DNA of 64,000 nt from Hyparrhenia diplandra (lineage: Eukaryota; Streptophyta; Magnoliopsida; Poales; Poaceae): positions 124,001-188,000 of the forward strand of contig JADLZK010011578.1 in NCBI GenBank assembly GCA_015847255.1. Direction: 5' to 3'. The first letter of the stretch is position 1; every line of letters begins with the position of its first letter. Of the stretch, positions 1 to 11,271 are shown one piece after another. A program made the position numbers and the translations under genes. The notes under the pieces are model-generated. The model made no database searches. It saw only the letters and a program-made list of their open reading frames with translations, and was not told where the DNA came from.

Positions 1-1344
1 CCGCCCGCCTTCCGAGAGGTTTATCTAACATGCTAGGGCGCTAGGTATCTTCCGTCAGTCCGGTGATCAGCCCGCAGGAATCCTCGGCTGCGGTAAAGTT
101 CCGTGTGATACAATCCCGCAGCCGCGAGGAGATCCCGAAATTGTTTTCCCTAACGCCTTTCGGTAACCACTTTAACAAGTTAAAGACCTCGACCGACTAG
201 AGCGATTACATGTGACACCCCGCTTTCCAAAGCGCACCGCCCAGCCTCCTTCCGAGGGCGTGCGCATACACATACCACCTTGCTTACACTTTTCGGCCCC
301 AACCGTGTAAAGGGTTAACCCGAAGGTGATATGGTTTGTAGACAAAGGCTTATAAGTTGACTCCACCCTTGCTAAACTAGCAATGTGGTACTAAATATGT
401 CTTGCGCAGCCCCTTACTGGCCACATCCTTATTGGGCCGGGTGTTATCCCGCCCTTAGCCTTCAGAGGTTTATCTAACATGCTAGGGCCGCTAGGTATCT
501 TCCGTCAGTCGGGTGATCAACCCGGGGAATCGATGCGGCGGTTCCGTGTGATACAATCCCAGCAGGAGATCCACAGCTGTTTTCCCCTAACGCCTTTCGG
601 TAACCACTTAACAAGTTAAATAAGGTCCTCTACGACCGACTAGAGCCGAGTGCCACATGTGACACCCCCGCTTTCCAAAGCCGCATCGCCTTTGCTTCCG
701 AGGGGCGTGCACGCGTACACATACCACCTTGCTTACACTTTCGCCCCTCGCAGGTAAAAAGGGTTAACCCGAAGGTGATATGGTTTGTAGACAAAGGCTT
801 ATAAGTTGACTCCACCCTTGCTAAACTAGCAATGTGGTACTAAATATGTGCGCGCAGCCCTTACTGGGCCACATCCTTATTGGGCCGGGTGTTATCCCGC
901 CTTCGCCTTCCAGAGGTTTATCTAACATGCTAGGGCCGCTAGGTATCTTCCGTCGGTCCGGGTGATCAACCCATGGGAATCCTGGGGTCTGCGGCAGGTT
1001 CCGTGTGATACAATCCCGCAGAGATCCACAAACTGTTTTTCCCCTAACGCCTTTCGGTAACCACTTAACAAGTTAAATAAGGTCCCTCGACCGACTAGAG
1101 CCGATGCCACATGTGACACCCGCTTTCCAAAGCCGCATCGCACCGCTCTTCCGAGGGCGTGCACGTACACATACCACCTTGCTTACACTTTCGTCCTCGC
1201 CGTGTAAAAGGGTTAACCCGAAGGTGATATGGTTTGTAGACAAAGGCTTATAAGTTGACTCCACCCTTGCTAAACTAGCAATGTGGTACTAAATAAAGCG
1301 CCGCAGCCCCTTTCGGGCCACATCCTTATTGGGCCGGGTGTTAC

Positions 1345-1555
1345 AAACACCCCCCCTCAAAGGACTCGGCGCCCTCGTCGGCGCCAACTTAACCAAGACC
1401 TCCCTCTCTTGGCACGCGCACCGTCGCGCCTGATCGCGACACATGTGCCATGCCGGTGCACTCCGCAGAGCTACACGCGGCGCAATGAACCCCATGTCCG
1501 CACATATCGGCCCGCCCGCGGCGCGCGGGTACGAAGGTCGGCTTTGATACCACCG
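1345..1555 (-). mobile_element. Internal domain 1 of the TRIM-like element (PBS to PPT)
   Basis: On the minus strand this stretch starts with TGGTATCAAAGC (plus 1541-1552), a close match to the usual plant primer-binding site for initiator tRNA-Met, directly after an LTR end. It finishes with a purine run, GAGGGGGGG, just before the next LTR start TGTAACACC (plus about 1337-1356). It is only about 210 bp and contains no recognisable protein, so the element depended on enzymes supplied by others. Confidence 0.75.
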
Positions 1556-2475
1556 TAACATCCGCCGCCGCCTTCCGAGGTTTATCTAACATGCTAGGGG
1601 CGCTAGGTATCTTCCGTCGAGTCCGGGTGATCAACCCGCGGGAATCCCCTCTCTGCATGGGGGTTCCCCGTGTGATACAATCCCGCAGGAGATCCACACT
1701 GTTTTCCCTAACGCCTTTCGGTAACCACTTAACAAGTTAAATAAGGTCCTCGACCGACTAAGAGCCGGTGCCACATGTGACACCCCGCTTTCCAAAGCCG
1801 AGCATCGCACCGCCCTTCCGAGGGCGCAGACGGCGTACACATACCACCTTGCTTACACTTTTCGTCCTCGCTAAAGGTGTAAAAGGGTTAACCCGAAGGT
1901 GATATGGTTTGTAGACAAAGGCTTATAAGTTGACTCCACCCTTGCTAAACTAGCAATGTGGTACTAAATATGTGCTTGCAGCCCCATCGGGCCACATCCT
2001 TATTGGGCCGGGTGTTAACATCCCGCCTTCGCCTTCCAGAGGTTTATCTAACATGCTAGGGCCGCTAGGTATCTTCCGTCAGTCGTGTGATCAACCCGCG
2101 GGAATCCTCGGTCTGGGCGGCGGTTCCCGTGTGATACAATCCGCGACCGCAGGAGATCCACATTTATTTTTCCCCTAACGCCTTTCGGTAACCACTAACA
2201 AGTTAAAGACCTCGACCGGCTAGAGCAGTGCCACATGTGACACCCCGCTTTCCAAAGCCGCACCGCCGCGGCCCTTCCGAGGGGCGTGCACGCATACACA
2301 TACCACCTTGCTTACACTTTCGTCCTCGCTTCGTGTAAAAGGGTTAACCCGAAGGTGATATGGTTTGTAGACAAAGGCTTATAAGTTGACTCCACCCTTG
2401 CTAAACTAGCAATGTGGTACTAAATATGTGCGCGCAGCCCCCTTACGGGCCACATCCTTATTGGGCGGGTGTTAC

Positions 2476-2690
2476 AAACACCCCCTCAAAGGACTCGGCG
2501 TCCTCGTCGGCGCCAACTTAACCAAGACCTCCTCTTGGCACACGCACCCGCGGCGCCCAAAGTCTGCGGCACATGTGCCATGCCGTGCACTCCGCAGGTG
2601 AGCTACAGCGCGCAATGAACCCCATGTCCGCACATACGGCGCGCACGCGCCGCGGGCCACGAAGGTGTCGGCTTTGATACCACCAGCAAC
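2476..2690 (-). mobile_element. Internal domain 2 of the TRIM-like element
   Basis: Second copy of the internal region, with the same order: primer-binding site complement GCTTTGATACCA at 2671-2682, a middle shared with the first copy (for example AGGACTCGGCG and GCGCAATGAACCCCATGTCCG-like text), and a polypurine tract next to the LTR start at 2475. The two copies differ mainly by short gaps in GC-rich stretches. Confidence 0.75.
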
Positions 2691-3151
2691 ATCCCGCCTT
2701 TCGCCTTCGAGAGGTTTATCTAACATGCTAGGGCCGCTAGGTATCTTCCGTCATCCGGGTGATCAACCCGAGGAATCCTCTGTCTGCTGGGCAGTTCCCG
2801 TGTGATACAATCCCGCAGCCGCAGGGAGATCCACAGCCTGTTTTCCCCTAACGCCTTTCGGTAACCACTAACAAGTTAAAGACCTCGACCGACTAGAGCC
2901 GATTGCCACATGTGACACCCGCTTTCCAAAGCCAGCACCGCTGACGCCCTTCCGAGGGGCGTGCACGCATACACATACCACCTTGCTTACACTTTTCGTC
3001 TCGCTTCGTGTAAAAGGGTTAACCCGAAGGTGATATGGTTTGTAGACAAAGGCTTATAAGTTGACTCCACCCTTGCTAAACTAGCAATGTGGTACTAAAT
3101 ATGTCTTGCGCAGCCCTCATCGGGCCACATCCTTATTGGGCGGGGTGTTAC

Positions 3152-4990
3152 ATGGCGGATGATTTAGGATAGCGGCCTTTGCATTCTTCAGTCAACTTCA
3201 CAACTTCATTTGTTGGCGGGGCCGCTTGTTCTCGGATGATGTCTTTTATGTACTTGGCATATGATGGCACATGGAGCATATCTAGGAGTGGTACACTTAC
3301 ATGTACTTTTGGATCATCTCCATGAACCGAGTAAACTGTTCATCCGGTGTTAACGCCGTTGTTCTTGTAGCGAAGGGTAGGTACTCGATATCTGTATATT
3401 CTAATGGTACCTCCTCCACTTCTGGTTCTTCGCTGCACTGTGGGGTTACCTCTTGAGTGCAGCTTCTCTTTGTTTCCTCACCGTAGCATTGGGATTTGGT
3501 GGGTCACGCAGTAGATCTCCCCTCTCGGTAGTTACTTGCATTTTATGCTCTCCGGGGGCTTGATTGCCTTGAGGCTTTTTCTCCCACCGTTACTTGGAGA
3601 CGAGCGGCTAGCCGGGCTATTTGTGCTTCAATCTTCTTGTTGAAGGTCAACGATTTGTCATAAGCAGAGTTAAATCCGTCCGACTTTTAGCTGTGACTCC
3701 TTCAAGATGTTATCACCGGCTCATCTTTTTGGTGAGGTTTTCGTTAATTTTTCGCTGGCCCGATGCCAGGTCCTTCAATGATGGCTGCCTGGGGTTATAG
3801 TTGGAGTTGTATCCCCGTTGCCTTGGAATGGCGGCTTGGGATCGGTTGTTCCGGCTCCCTCGCTGCGGTTGGCGGTACCCGTTCTTTGTTGTTGATGAAG
3901 GCGGCTTCTTCACGGGTCTCCGGACAGTTATCCCCCTCGAGTGGCCAACCTCACCACACGCGTCTCACAGGTCATGTGAGCGTCTGTGGCGTAGATCGGG
4001 CGCGGGCTGGGTAGTAGCATCTGTCTTAAGCTGCGCTCCTCCGGCCCTCTTTAGCAAGGAGTCCATTTTTGCGGCAAGCATATCCGCCTCCTTCACGGTA
4101 TGCATGCCTTTTTGTGTTTTGCCAGGGCTCTGTCTTCGCCTCAGCTACGATTTGCCACCATTTTATCAATCGGGGATGTTGCTCGATCGATGGTAAGCGA
4201 TAGAAATGCGCCACCCGCAAAGCAGCGTGTCGAGGTGCCCTTCGATATGGCCGTGAGACCATTGTAGAAGTTCCTGGAGCACCGGCCAGTTTTTCATCCC
4301 GTGGTGCGGGCATGCCGGAATGTATTCTCGCAGCCTCTCCCACGCCTCGGGATAGGTTCCGTTGATGTCTGGCTGAAATTGGCGATTCTTCCCCTCGGGG
4401 CATTGGTTTTGCCCATGGGGGAAGAACTTGGCGAGGAACGCCGCGGAGCACTTTGGCCCACGTCGCGGCGACTTCCTTGTCCTTGTAGAACCATTGTTTC
4501 GCCTTCCCACGAGGGAGAAGGGAAACAGACGGAGCCTGATGACGCCCGGCTGCGACATCTTTGATGGCGATAGTATCGCGCATAGCTCCGTGAAGTGTTG
4601 GAGATGAGCATTTGCGCGTCCTTTTCGGCGATCCACAGAATGGACTGGCCTGCACCATGGTGATCAGCCCCAGTCTGGCTCGAAGTTTTTGTCCGCCACG
4701 TTCACCGTCGGCCCGGTGGGCACGTTGGTGACAGCGGGGAGTTGAGAAATCGCAGCGACCGGGCCATGGCTTGAGTTGCGGTTGGTGCGGGGATGTCGGT
4801 CTCGATTGTGGGGTTCGGGCCGAAGAAGAAGCGGCACGAGACCGGTTCTTCCTTAGGAGTGCCTCCGGATCGGAGATGAAGTTTTTCGGCAAGAGGAAAC
4901 CGACATACACTATCCCTGTTTTCATCCACAACAGGAGAAAACATAAAAGATTAGCCCTGTATGAGCAAATGGTATCCACGCACACGAGTT
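3152..4990 (-). pseudogene. Decayed gag/protease-side region of an Athila/Tat-type Ty3 retrotransposon
   Basis: Minus-strand frames carry pieces of a typical plant Ty3 gag. In 4985-4026 and the overlapping frame 4636-4166, NAHLQHFTELCAI, IRLRLFPFSLVGR, AFLAKFFPHGQ and EAWERLREYIPACPHHGM appear in family order but switch frame several times. A downstream piece, 3913-3713, has the basic Gln/Asn-rich stretch ending ASGQRKINENLTKK. At 3152-3330 there is a match to the segment before protease, with PSYAKYIKDIIRE and PPTNEVVKLTEECK. Gag packages element RNA in the virus-like particle. Frameshifts make it non-functional. No protease active site, RT or integrase follows; the TRIM array starts instead. 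Confidence 0.8.
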
Positions 4991-5169
4991 CATATTCATA
5001 GCCAGCTATTTATTATATTTTTTTTCACAATGCCTTCCTCGGCAACGGCGTCGAAATGCTTGTTGGCATTTCTTAACGCAATCAAAGGAAACAGTATAAA
5101 ACCCATCCCCAATAAGAGCGTCGAGAAATGCGCGGCCCGACATTCCTAAGTAAACCACCATGTCGGTGA

Positions 5170-6748
5170 CCCGAAATGGAATCATCAACGGATAGATCTT
5201 GCCATCTTAGATATTCATCCCGCAGCGCACGGATCTATCATTGTAGCATTTCACCCGGAAGTATTCGTGGTATCGTTATTTATATTTTCCCAAAGGAAGG
5301 CATGTGATTAATAAATTAGCATGGCATCTGAATAGAGGAACATGTGTTTGCTTAGACCAAAATGTTCATAATAGGGGTAAGCAATAACGGTTCATGGATA
5401 GTGTGACACACACTTAAGAATCCACCAAAGCAAAAGGATAAAGAAAATAGATAAAGAATAAATGAATAACCTAATGGAGTAGTTCTAATGTATCTAGTCA
5501 TGGCCATACAAATGAATAGTTAGGATCATATGCAAACCGATTTAATCATGGTTAGGTCTAGGATAGCGAGGAGACTCTCGGATACCATACAGCCCGATAG
5601 GAAGCATTTACTTAACTCCCTACGAGAACATACGAACGTGGGGGATTTCAAGGGGACGGTCAAGGCTTGTCACGACCAAGCCGCCTACCCCCTCAACCGT
5701 GGCATGCCCTCATATCCAAGTGTCGTAATACCCGGGCACCATGCCCGCGATATTAGAGCACTACTCTTGTCCCCCCCTGGGATCCCCACTCGTCGAATGG
5801 ACGGACTAGAACAAGAGCAAACCCGAAGGAACAACGAACCGATATCCCACCTCTAATCAAGTTAGGCATATGATGATCGATGATGAACTGTAATAAACAT
5901 GTCAAGATTATGATATGTAAACTATATGCTAGTTCATATACCAACACAAGAACATGAACAAAACTATACTCTAGTTCATAAGTTAGGCCAAGAACATAAA
6001 TATAAGACTTGCAAATAGAAGAATGCTCCATAGAGTGGATGTATTACCAAAGCACTTTCTTCTAGGAGACAAGCCCTCCTTGTAGCTCTTCTACTCCAAG
6101 TGTTAACTAAGAAAGAATAAAGAAGAAAGAAGAAGAAGAAAGAAGAAGTAGAAGAGAGAGAGGTAGAGGTGGTAGAGAGAGAGAGATTGCTGGTCTTTGG
6201 ACTCCAAGTGGTGTGTGTTGAGAGAGGGAGAGAGGGGGCCTACTTATACACTTGGAGGAGGGGCCTAAGTGCTAATTTACATCAAAACCGACCTGGTAAA
6301 CCTTCCTTGTATGCTAAAACCGACCAACGCAGGCGGGAAACCCCGTTTGAAAGTGCACGAACCGCCTCCCCCAGGCTGGGCGAAACCGCCTCGGGGAGGG
6401 GTGCGGCCGCATGTGTGGTGGTGCGCGCACCCCCTGGGCTCGGCCCGCCCGGTCTCGGTGGGGTGTCGTCTTTCGCCCTGAAAGTTGTGGGCGTGGCTGT
6501 GCTCGGCCCGCATTTGATGTTTTGGGTCGATTTGCTCTTTGGGCTTGGGTTTTGCAATAATGCGCTTTTCGGAAGGCGTATTTTGGTCGACATTTTCCAC
6601 TTGCTTTTATTATAAATCTGCAAAATAAAATACAAGACACTACAAGTGGAATTTATTAGTGATAAAAGTATATGAGTAAAAGGTTTAATTTTACTCCCTT
6701 TATGGTAGTAAGTTGACGGGAAAAATATGTCGTTGGTTACCGTCAACA
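5170..6748 (-). mobile_element. 5' LTR of the Athila/Tat-type Ty3 element
   Basis: The minus-strand sequence starts at 6748 with TGTTGACGGTAACC, an LTR start common in grass Ty3 elements, and ends around 5170-5290 with GGGTGAAATGCTACAATG and CCGTGCGCTGCGGG, the usual text before the primer-binding region of this clade. It lies directly upstream of the gag relics in the same orientation. It includes an AG/GAA-rich stretch at 6115-6235. The exact 3' end and the primer-binding site could not be fixed. The ORFs in 5530-5856 and 6169-6782 fall in this LTR and are not genes. Confidence 0.6.
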
Positions 6749-6754
6749 ACACCC

Positions 6755-7766
6755 TGGGCCCACCATGGCTGGCGGCCGCCAAATGAAGATTAGGCCGGCC
6801 GCGTGTGGGGCCAAGATGTCGACCTCATCTTCTTAGGTCGGTTTCAAACCGACTTTGAGGTTGTATCTACACCGATTATTGAAGGTCGGTTTGATCCTAG
6901 GGTCGCAGATTCGCCGGCCACGACTATATAAGGATGACCCTACCTCGGCCTTAGGCATGAAAATCATTATTCATCATACTCGACTCTGATCAACAGCTAG
7001 AGCCATACTTCTCTAATTAGAAGAGCTGAGATCAAGTAGAGAGAGATAGTAGAAAAGTAAAGAGATAGATCGAGGAACTTTATAAGAGTTCTAGACTGTT
7101 CTTGAGAGATAAAGAGTAGAGTAGAGGAGAAGAAGGGGAAGTACGGACCGCTTCGGTGACTCCTCTACACTTGTACCTCTGGGATCAAAGGCTTCATTGC
7201 ACTTGATCTTGAGACTTCTTTGGTGGATCAACCTTATATTTGAGTAAGATCACTTGACTTTATTTCTTTCGGTTTACGACTCATTAGAGTACTTTGATTC
7301 TTGTCGCTCTTGAATTGAAGTTGTTATTCTTAGTGCAAACGCGTGGTGTTTGGGCTAGATAACTGTAAATACACCCTACCTTTCGGAGTGTGGTAGTTCG
7401 TGGTAGTGACAAAGTACCATTGATTCCTTTGGATTCCATCTCCCGTTGGATAGGACTAAGTAGGAACCAGTTACTGGGAGAATAGTAAGTTTTGGCCTTA
7501 CTTTCTCTTGAGTGCATCCCCATTAAGAAATATCTTCAAGCCTTACAAGGATATAAACTAGACAACCATAGAAATCTTCTCACATTTTATCTATACTCCT
7601 GTTCCTTCCTATAATCTCGTGGATTTAGTTTTGTCTCATTACCTTCACACCAATCTCCCCTGTGGATTCGATATTTAAAACTCTCCGGGTGAAGTGCTCA
7701 TCGATCTGCTCGTTATAGTGAGACTATACAAATTATAAATAATTCTCAGTAGGATAACTTTTACCA
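6755..7766 (+). mobile_element. Probable solo LTR (plus orientation)
   Basis: A 1012-bp segment starts TGGGCCCACC and ends TTTTACCA. ACACCC occurs at 6749-6754 and again at 7767-7772, a possible target site duplication (6 bp rather than the usual 5). A TATATAAGG box lies near 6925. CCCCTGTGGATTCGATATTT plus CTCCGGGTGAAGTGCTC near the end resembles the ends of plant Ty3 LTRs. No internal region is attached. The boundaries are an inference. Confidence 0.5.
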
Positions 7767-7789
7767 ACACCCACCTAGGAGTAAACTAG

Positions 7790-7972
7790 TAACCTAGCTC
7801 TTGTGTGAATCTAGAGACATTAGAATTGTTATATTTGTCTTGTGGCTTGCATAGGTAGCTTGTAGCATCGCACAATTTGTTTTTGCCATCTTATTTACTA
7901 ACCGCCTTGTTAAGCGTTGTTTGTAGAATTTTAATAGGCTATTCACCCCCCTCTAGCCATTAGGACCTTTCA
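7790..7972 (+). mobile_element. 3' end of a SIRE/Maximus-type copia LTR (relic)
   Basis: The text GGCTATTCACCCCCCTCTAG followed by GGACCTTTCA matches the end of the LTR found in full at 21248-23914 (there ATTCACCCTCCCTCTAGGCC...GGTCCTTTCA). Only the last part of the LTR is recognisable here. Confidence 0.5.
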
Positions 7973-8640
7973 TCTCTAGTGGACAACGGAGCCTAGTGTG
8001 GCGGATCTCGTGCTTGTGCCTGCAGCTGTCGCCCACGACGCCACGACCTCGTCTCCCTCCCGTGATGTGGATGGACGACGACCTCAACAAGCTCGCTGGT
8101 GCATCGATCCGGAGCCATGGCGCCTTCATCTCCACGGCCGCGGCTTGGGAGCCGTTGTGGCCTCCTCCCCCACCACGGCCAAAGCCATGGCGACCTTCCC
8201 CTCCCGCGCCTAGAACCACGACAGCCATCCCTCCCCCACCCGAGCATGGCGGCCTCCCCTCCGTAACCACGACGGCCTTCACCTCCCACGAGCGGAGAGG
8301 CATCCTTTCTCCGCCCATGAAACGAATCAACGCCCTCGGTGGGGATTTCATACAGTTTCGACGTTTTGAAATGGTGCCCAAACGTTTCAACCCCATGAAA
8401 CGTTCTCCTTCAGGTGTCCTCCCTAGTTCATGCAAAGATTCTCTTTTGATTGACATGTCACCCTATTTAATGTGCATGACACCCCATCAAATCTTCATTG
8501 AGACTAGCCTAAAAAATGGAGGAGCATGTCATGTGTACCATTCTAAATTAATCCAATTGTTATATGTTACTTTGTCTATTAACCTTGATATGATCATGTA
8601 GCATCCTCCACAAGTTATATTTCTATAGGTAGAGATTTGC
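7973..8640. other. GC-rich island with an open frame, no supported gene
   Basis: An open frame of 201 codons runs 7996-8601 on the plus strand, with other long frames opposite. The first half is Pro/Arg-rich low complexity of the kind any GC-rich DNA gives. The second half (8310-8600) is AT-richer, with ACGTTTTGAAATGG and CCAAACGTTTCAACCCC in inverted arrangement, as in MITE ends. No domain, splice pattern or family is recognised. Confidence 0.3.
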
Positions 8641-10742
8641 AATGTCAGGCCTCACGGGTACCTCTTTTAACCACACCACCCCTAAATCACTTATTAAGAT
8701 TAGATGCACTCATTTTATATTCACTTTATTGGATTTTGAAATGAATATTTGGGATACTATACAAATTCAAACAGAAAAAGTTTCAACTACAAAGTTATAG
8801 CTAGACATCGTTAAGCAATACCACTTTGGTTTTCGTCGTCTTGCATAGACGGTCATTTCAAAATTTTGAATTTCAAAATGCATGAAATTCGAACATAATT
8901 TCTCTTAGATAATAATATTCCATCTCTAGAAATTAATTAATAACTCAGTACTTTTAAGTGTCTTTAGAAATGGTTGTAACCTAGGTCTAAAATAATTAGA
9001 TGCTCTCTTCTCTCTCTTTATGGGAGACGTGTGCCTTAAAATGTCGGCCTCTATTAATTAATTTACGGAGGTATGTAACCTAGTTAACCAACTTTGTAAA
9101 TATATTGCGTATTAACATATACTATTTAATAGAAGAGATGTTCAGTCAGAACTGCCTCTGTAAATCGAAATTTGTTGTGCCTTTAGCTCGATGGGTGATG
9201 ACTCATTAGTCCCTATTAGTGGCGATGGTTGAGCGGCCGATGAATGGCCACCACACCGGGCAGGTGCCTATACCACGGAGAGAAGCTTGTGATGGGCTGG
9301 GTTTCACCTTTCCGGGACACTGTTTGTCGGCAAGGCTGCTATCAGATGATCAAACACTAGTTTGCTTGCAGCTAGCTTAGGGCCACAAATCGATAAACAG
9401 GCAGGTTACACAGTGCGCGAAAACAACGGTAGCTTCTCTATGGTCTCTCATGAATCTAGACGTAACCAGACTATATAGTAACACCACAGTGCGTGACAGG
9501 AACGTCCCTATAACAATGAATAATCTCGTCCACAAGCTTAAAATGTTGAATCGATAGGGCCACCTTCTAGAATTAAGAAAGTGCTCGATCGAGTTCATAA
9601 GAGTGACCTTAATCAATCAATAATGAGCAGCTAACCGCCTATCTCATCACCCTTTACATATATTGGTCTAGCTCAATGGTTTACCTGATTGATAGGTCAA
9701 AGGCCATTTTTCTGAATAGTATGCCAATCAGTGATTCTTGCAATTCATGTCCCTTTCACAGGAAGTGGTTAAGAAAAGATGACCAGTTTCTGAACAAACC
9801 TGATGGGGATTGACAGCCCATCCCCACATCAAACAGTAAGCAATATAATACATGCATGTGTAAAAGATCTTGTGTATTCATTAACAACCAAATCTTGCTG
9901 GAAATCATGTTTGTGGCTAGCAGTGCACGGACGGTGTTATATATTGTGCAAGCTCATAGAGCACTACCTTCAAGAGCTAAATTAACATCGATCGAGTTCG
10001 TGTCGCTTTCTTATCAGATTGATCATTTGGCTAATCTAGTACCGCATACGGCTATCGATCACATATTATTCTGATTCATGGACTAGTGGAAGTTGAGTTT
10101 GACATCCACTTACTGTTGACTGGATTTAGCAAATATACTGCATTACGCTACGGCAACAAGAGAAGAATAATACTACTAATGCTCAGTCAATTAAGTGGAC
10201 TGTATGTCTGTAATCGATCGCCTCAGGCTGCTTATTGAATGGAACCACAAGACTGTCAAAACTGCCGATAATACAAAAATCACATCCACCAAGTCAGTCT
10301 GCTGAGACAAGAGACAAGAATTAACAAAAGGGTAAACTCTGATTTGCCCCCTTTGAATTTATAGCTGAGTAAAAAAAATATCCTTGAACTCGAACACCTG
10401 ACAACCTATCCCGACCCTTTAACTTTGAAAACCAGATAAGTTTACCCCTAAAATAGTTCAGAGTGGACGCCACATGTCTTCAGTTTCTTAGTCATGCCAT
10501 CTTTTATTGAATTTGAGCTTAAATGATCTCAGATGAAAAAAGAATGAAATTTTAAAATTTAGAGTTTTTCGAGCACTACAAATTTAGCACCAAGCATGTT
10601 TCCATTGGAGGCCATTTCAAAAATTCAGAAATTTTAATGTAATAATTAGATAACTTAAGATGAATATTTGGGCCTCTAAATGATCTTACATAAAACTATA
10701 AAAGGTTTTTCAACCACAAAGTTATATTAACAAGGCAACGTA
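8641..10742. other. Gene-free, AT-rich stretch with blocks repeated downstream
   Basis: No gene was recognised. 8905-9115 recurs at 16725-16805 plus 17640-17735: TAGATAATAATATTCCAT and TATGGGAGACGTGTGCCTTA are shared. 10080-10180 recurs at about 19085-19265: GTTGAGTTTGAC and TCCACTT with the same neighbours. The similarity is diverged, indicating an old duplication rather than a recent one. Confidence 0.55.
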
Positions 10743-10973
10743 TCATGTGCAACCAAGTTGTGTGCAACATATGCAACCATCAATTAAGGCACAAGATCTA
10801 GATCCAACGTCTGCAGTGTTTTTCACTTAACCCCCTCCACCCGCGGGGTTTAAATCTAACCCGTGTGTATCCGGTGGGAGGGTGTAAGTGAAAAAACCCC
10901 GTGACGTTGGATCTAGATCCTATGGTCTTAATTGGTGGTTGCATATGTTGCACGCCAAGCTTGGTTGCATGTC
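10743..10973. mobile_element. Foldback MITE with ~95-bp inverted arms
   Basis: The left arm (TGCAACCAAGTTGTGTGCAA, then CAACATATGCAACCA, AGATCTAGATCCAACGT and TTTTCACTT) is mirrored in the right arm (AAGTGAAAAA, ACGTTGGATCTAGATCCTA, TGGTTGCATATGTTG, CTTGGTTGCATG). The arms meet around a short GC-rich loop at about 10835-10880. No coding capacity. Superfamily uncertain. Confidence 0.75.
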
Positions 10974-11271
10974 ATTATGTATGATCATTCAAGAACTCAA
11001 AAAATTTGCATTTTGAAAATGTGAGGAACAAGAATGATCGCATATAAAAATGTGAGTTATAAAGTTGTAGATAGCATTTAGAGGTACACCTTTGGTAGTG
11101 ACCATATCAACATCCAAGGTGTTTTGATTGAAAAAATATAAATAAATGAAGTTCAAACCTAAATATAAATATTTATAGACCTCTCATTGATCTTAGATAA
11201 AAAAACGTTAACAACAATAAAGTTATATATATCACATTAAGAGCTACAGCTTTGGTATAGTATTATTTGAC

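Larger units (their letters stand above)
1..3151 (-). repeat. Tandem array of a TRIM-like small LTR retrotransposon
   Basis: Six head-to-tail LTR-like units are visible, ending on the plus strand near 446, 896, 1344, 2017, 2475 and 3151. Each carries the same landmarks, for example CTAACATGCTAGGG and CTAGCAATGTGGTACTAAAT. Read on the minus strand a unit begins TGTAACACCCGG, has a TATAAG box about 80-100 bases in, and ends GGGATGTTA(C). Three junctions join LTR to LTR directly; two are separated by a short internal region with primer-binding and polypurine sites. No gag or pol is present, which fits a TRIM. I looked for a 5S rRNA-like segment, as in Cassandra TRIMs, and saw none. The left end lies outside the window. 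Nominal ORFs in the array are not genes. Confidence 0.8.

Noticed and set aside
1283..1558. Overlapping frames of 90-102 codons on both strands
   Set aside because: They coincide exactly with the non-coding TRIM internal region and are not shared in frame between its two copies.
1..3151. CRISPR-like or satellite array
   Set aside because: Units are about 450 bp with LTR ends, a primer-binding site and a polypurine tract; there are no short repeats with unique spacers.
1..3151. Cassandra-type TRIM with a 5S rRNA promoter
   Set aside because: I searched both strands of the LTR for 5S rRNA internal-promoter text and did not find it.
6115..6240. Microsatellite of functional interest
   Set aside because: Ordinary GAA/GA-rich low complexity within an LTR.
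6169..6782. Several 100-166-codon frames
   Set aside because: All lie within a retrotransposon LTR; Pro/Arg-rich composition, no domain.
7996..8601. 201-codon open frame as a gene
   Set aside because: Low-complexity GC-rich first half, transposon-like second half, no family resemblance.
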